The notes below the pieces were generated by a model. It saw only the letters and a program-made list of their open reading frames with translations, ran no database searches and was not told the origin of the DNA. Made by a program: the position numbers and the translations under genes. A stretch of DNA of 64,000 nt, taken from Ensifer sp. IC3342 (GTDB lineage: Bacteria > Pseudomonadota > Alphaproteobacteria > Rhizobiales > Rhizobiaceae). The stretch lies in NCBI RefSeq assembly GCF_020193655.1, contig NZ_JADYVE010000002.1:124001-188000 (forward strand), given 5' to 3'. This document shows positions 61,831-64,000 of this stretch, piece by piece (the stretch's first letter is position 1; each line of letters begins with the position of its first letter).

Positions 61831-64000
61831 ATGTTTTCAGTGATTGCATGCATACGCAATGATCATGACTGGCGACTGATCGCCGTTGCCACGATCGTTT
61901 GTCTTGCCGGCAGCGTCGCCACGATGCTGCTCCTCATGCGCGCGCAGCGCAGCGCGGGCACCCAGCGACGCCTATGGACCGTCGCCTCCGCCTTTGCGTC
62001 GGGCGTCGGCATCTGGTCAACACACTTCATTGCGATGCTCGCCTACGACGGCGGCATACCGATCGCGTATGAGGTGCGAGGCACGACCCTCTCGGTACTG
62101 GTGGCGATCGCGGCGTCCTGGATTGCATTCACCGTGGCGCTGGCAGGAACCTTCCGTTACGCCTTCGCCGTCGGCGGCATCCTGCTCGGGCTCGGCATCG
62201 CAGCGATGCATTTCACGGGCATGCGCGCGGTGGAAACGCAAGGTAAGGTCACGTACGATCTTGGATCAACCGTGACCGCCATCATCTTCGGCACGCTGAT
62301 CGCGGGCGTCGCGCTTCATGCGTTCCGGACGCTGCGGGGTATTCGCAGGCTGGTCGTGTCGACGGTCTTGATCGTGCTTGCGATTTGCACGATGCATTTC
62401 AAGTCGATGAGCGGTGTCGGCCTCGTGCCGGACCCGAACGTTGCCGCCACCAACGCATTCGATCCCGCTTGGCTGGCTGGCGGCGTGATCGCCGCATCGA
62501 CGACACTCATCCTCATGGCTTTCGTTGCGCTCTTTCTCGACCGCCACCTCACCGATCTTCGGGGCCTCGTCAACGCGTCGCTCGAAGGCATGATGATCGT
62601 CAGCGGCGATGAAATCGTCGATGTGAACGAGCGTTTCGCCGATCTCTGCGGCCGGAGCGCAATCGAACTGGCAAGGAGAAATCTTGCGGAGCTCTTCGCG
62701 CAGGATCGAGAGCGGCCGGCGGAGCGTAGGGCGTTCGGCGGCTCATGCGAACTCGAATTGCTTCACGCGGACGGGAGTCGAATTCCCGTCGAATTCACGT
62801 GCCGCACGATCGAATACCGGGGCCGCGAGTGCGACGTGATTTTCGTGCGCGATCTCAGTCAGCGCAAGGAGGCGGAACGCACGATCGAGCACCTTGCGCA
62901 TCATGACGCGCTGACGGACCTTTCGAACCGCAGTTCGTTCGACCGCCGCATGGCGCAGGCGATCGCCGTGGCGAGCGCGAGGAACGAGCCGCTGGCCGTC
63001 CTCTGTCTCGACCTCGACCGCTTCAAGGCCGTCAACGATATTTTCGGTCACGGAGAAGGTGATCGCATCCTGCGCAAGGTGGCCGACATCTTGCGTAAAG
63101 CATGCGGGGAAGGCGACACGATCGCGCGGCTCGGCGGCGACGAATTCGCGATCATCCAGCCTTCCGCCGGACAGCCGGAGGCAGCACGGCAATTGTCGGA
63201 GCGCATTCTCAGGCTTTTCGCGGAGGAAATGGACACCAGCCGTGATCCGATGGCTGTCGGGGTCAGCATCGGCGTGGCGATTTATCCTACCGATGGGGCG
63301 ACGGTGGACCGGCTTTGCAACAATGCCGATACGGCGCTCTACAGGGCGAAGCGGACCGGTAAGGGCGTTGCCTGCTTCTTCGACTCCGAGATGGATGCAG
63401 CAGTGCGCACGCGCCGGCAGATGGAAAACGACCTTCGGCACGCGGTCGTCCGGCGTCAGCTTTTCCTCGAATACCAGCCGCTCGTCGATGTTCGTGACGA
63501 CAGCGTCGTCGGCTATGAAGCGCTGTTGCGCTGGCGGCATCCCGATCGCGGCCTCGTCAGCCCCGGTGTCTTCATTCCAATTGCCGAGGAAAGCGGCTCG
63601 ATCATCCAGATCGGTGAGTGGGTGCTCGAACAGTCCTGCCTTGAAGCAGTCCGGTGGAAGGAGCCGCTGGCGATTTCAGTCAATGTATCGCCGGTGCAGT
63701 TTCTGCTTCCCAACCTCTTTGACCAGATCGAAGGGATTCTGAAGCGCACCGGTCTCGAGCCGCGCCGGCTGGAACTGGAGATCACCGAAGCAGCCCTGAT
63801 GCACAACAGAGACGACGTGCTGGCGACGCTCGTCCGGCTGCGGCTGCTCGGCGTGCGAATCGTCATGGACGATTTCGGGACGGGCCATTCCTCGCTCAGC
63901 AATCTCCAGACCTTCCCATTCGACAAGCTGAAGATCGATTGCAGCTTCACGGCAGCTCTCGACAAGGATCCTGCGGCGCATGCCATCATCCGCGCGATCA
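61831..64000 (+). CDS. MHYT-PAS-GGDEF-EAL cyclic-di-GMP enzyme (3' end beyond window)
   Basis: The frame from ATG 61831 is open to the right edge (723 codons). The N-terminal MHYT sensor membrane domain (about 10-240) has its three signature repeats (STHFIAML, AMHFTGMR, TMHFKSMS), which may bind copper and sense O2, CO or NO. A PAS domain spans about 245-350. GGDEF is intact (ARLGGDEFAII), and an intact EAL start is GYEALLRW, with VMDDFGTGHSS later. The protein could make or break cyclic-di-GMP. GGGGGC is a weak ribosome site before the ATG. Confidence 0.9.
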   Translation, partial: MFSVIACIRNDHDWRLIAVATIVCLAGSVATMLLLMRAQRSAGTQRRLWTVASAFASGVGIWSTHFIAMLAYDGGIPIAYEVRGTTLSVLVAIAASWIAFTVALAGTFRYAFAVGGILLGLGIAAMHFTGMRAVETQGKVTYDLGSTVTAIIFGTLIAGVALHAFRTLRGIRRLVVSTVLIVLAICTMHFKSMSGVGLVPDPNVAATNAFDPAWLAGGVIAASTTLILMAFVALFLDRHLTDLRGLVNASLEGMMIVSGDEIVDVNERFADLCGRSAIELARRNLAELFAQDRERPAERRAFGGSCELELLHADGSRIPVEFTCRTIEYRGRECDVIFVRDLSQRKEAERTIEHLAHHDALTDLSNRSSFDRRMAQAIAVASARNEPLAVLCLDLDRFKAVNDIFGHGEGDRILRKVADILRKACGEGDTIARLGGDEFAIIQPSAGQPEAARQLSERILRLFAEEMDTSRDPMAVGVSIGVAIYPTDGATVDRLCNNADTALYRAKRTGKGVACFFDSEMDAAVRTRRQMENDLRHAVVRRQLFLEYQPLVDVRDDSVVGYEALLRWRHPDRGLVSPGVFIPIAEESGSIIQIGEWVLEQSCLEAVRWKEPLAISVNVSPVQFLLPNLFDQIEGILKRTGLEPRRLELEITEAALMHNRDDVLATLVRLRLLGVRIVMDDFGTGHSSLSNLQTFPFDKLKIDCSFTAALDKDPAAHAIIRAI

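Overview
The window is high-GC DNA from an alphaproteobacterium of the Rhizobiaceae, most likely Sinorhizobium/Ensifer. The evidence is gene content: a sorbitol/mannitol smo-mtlK operon beside the PhyR-NepR-RpoE2 general stress locus, then an hmu hemin-uptake locus, tonB and a dpp dipeptide operon. From memory this resembles the Sinorhizobium meliloti chromosome; no alignment was run. Several dispersed palindromic repeats typical of rhizobial intergenic DNA are also present.

Layout. 1-6.5 kb: a membrane-anchored adenylate cyclase with a [2Fe-2S] domain (cut by the left edge), a LysR/oxidoreductase divergent pair, and preT-preA for pyrimidine reduction. 6.5-16.6 kb: polyol uptake and catabolism (SorC-type regulator, smoEFGK transporter, smoS, mtlK, a HAD phosphatase, an FGGY pentulose kinase). 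16.6-21.3 kb: the general stress response core (phyR, nepR-rpoE2, an HWE-type histidine kinase, two small membrane-associated proteins). Three close matches to the EcfG/RpoE2 promoter occur here, and one of them appears to drive an unannotated structured small RNA. 21.5-28.6 kb: heme and iron acquisition (hmuPSTUV, tonB, a DUF2325 protein, a HmuQ-like heme monooxygenase) with two candidate IRO boxes. 28.6-30.5 kb: a DUF423 membrane protein, a truncated hemoglobin, and a TetR/SMR efflux pair. 30.7-37 kb: dipeptidase plus dppABCDF. 37.2-43.8 kb: a nucleotide-sugar cluster that looks like a CDP-activated, C-methylated and probably O-methylated 6-deoxyhexose pathway for surface polysaccharide. 44-56.5 kb: accessory enzymes and regulators, including a PLP decarboxylase cut short by an in-frame amber codon, a frameshifted VOC gene, two divergent SDR genes under a LysR regulator, and several MarR-family genes with clear palindromic operators. 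56.5-61.7 kb: tRNA-Arg(CCG) and a xylFHG-like sugar transporter with a ROK repressor. 61.8 kb to the right edge: an MHYT-PAS-GGDEF-EAL cyclic-di-GMP protein, cut by the edge.

Most interesting: (i) a candidate EcfG-dependent small RNA with three C-rich hairpin loops beside phyR; (ii) the predicted CDP-branched-sugar cluster, with two paralogous C-methyltransferase-type proteins, a Tyr-to-Phe change in its RmlC-like epimerase and a 2-O-methyltransferase-like protein; (iii) the two probable recent gene-inactivation events. No CRISPR array, rRNA, intact insertion sequence or prophage was seen.
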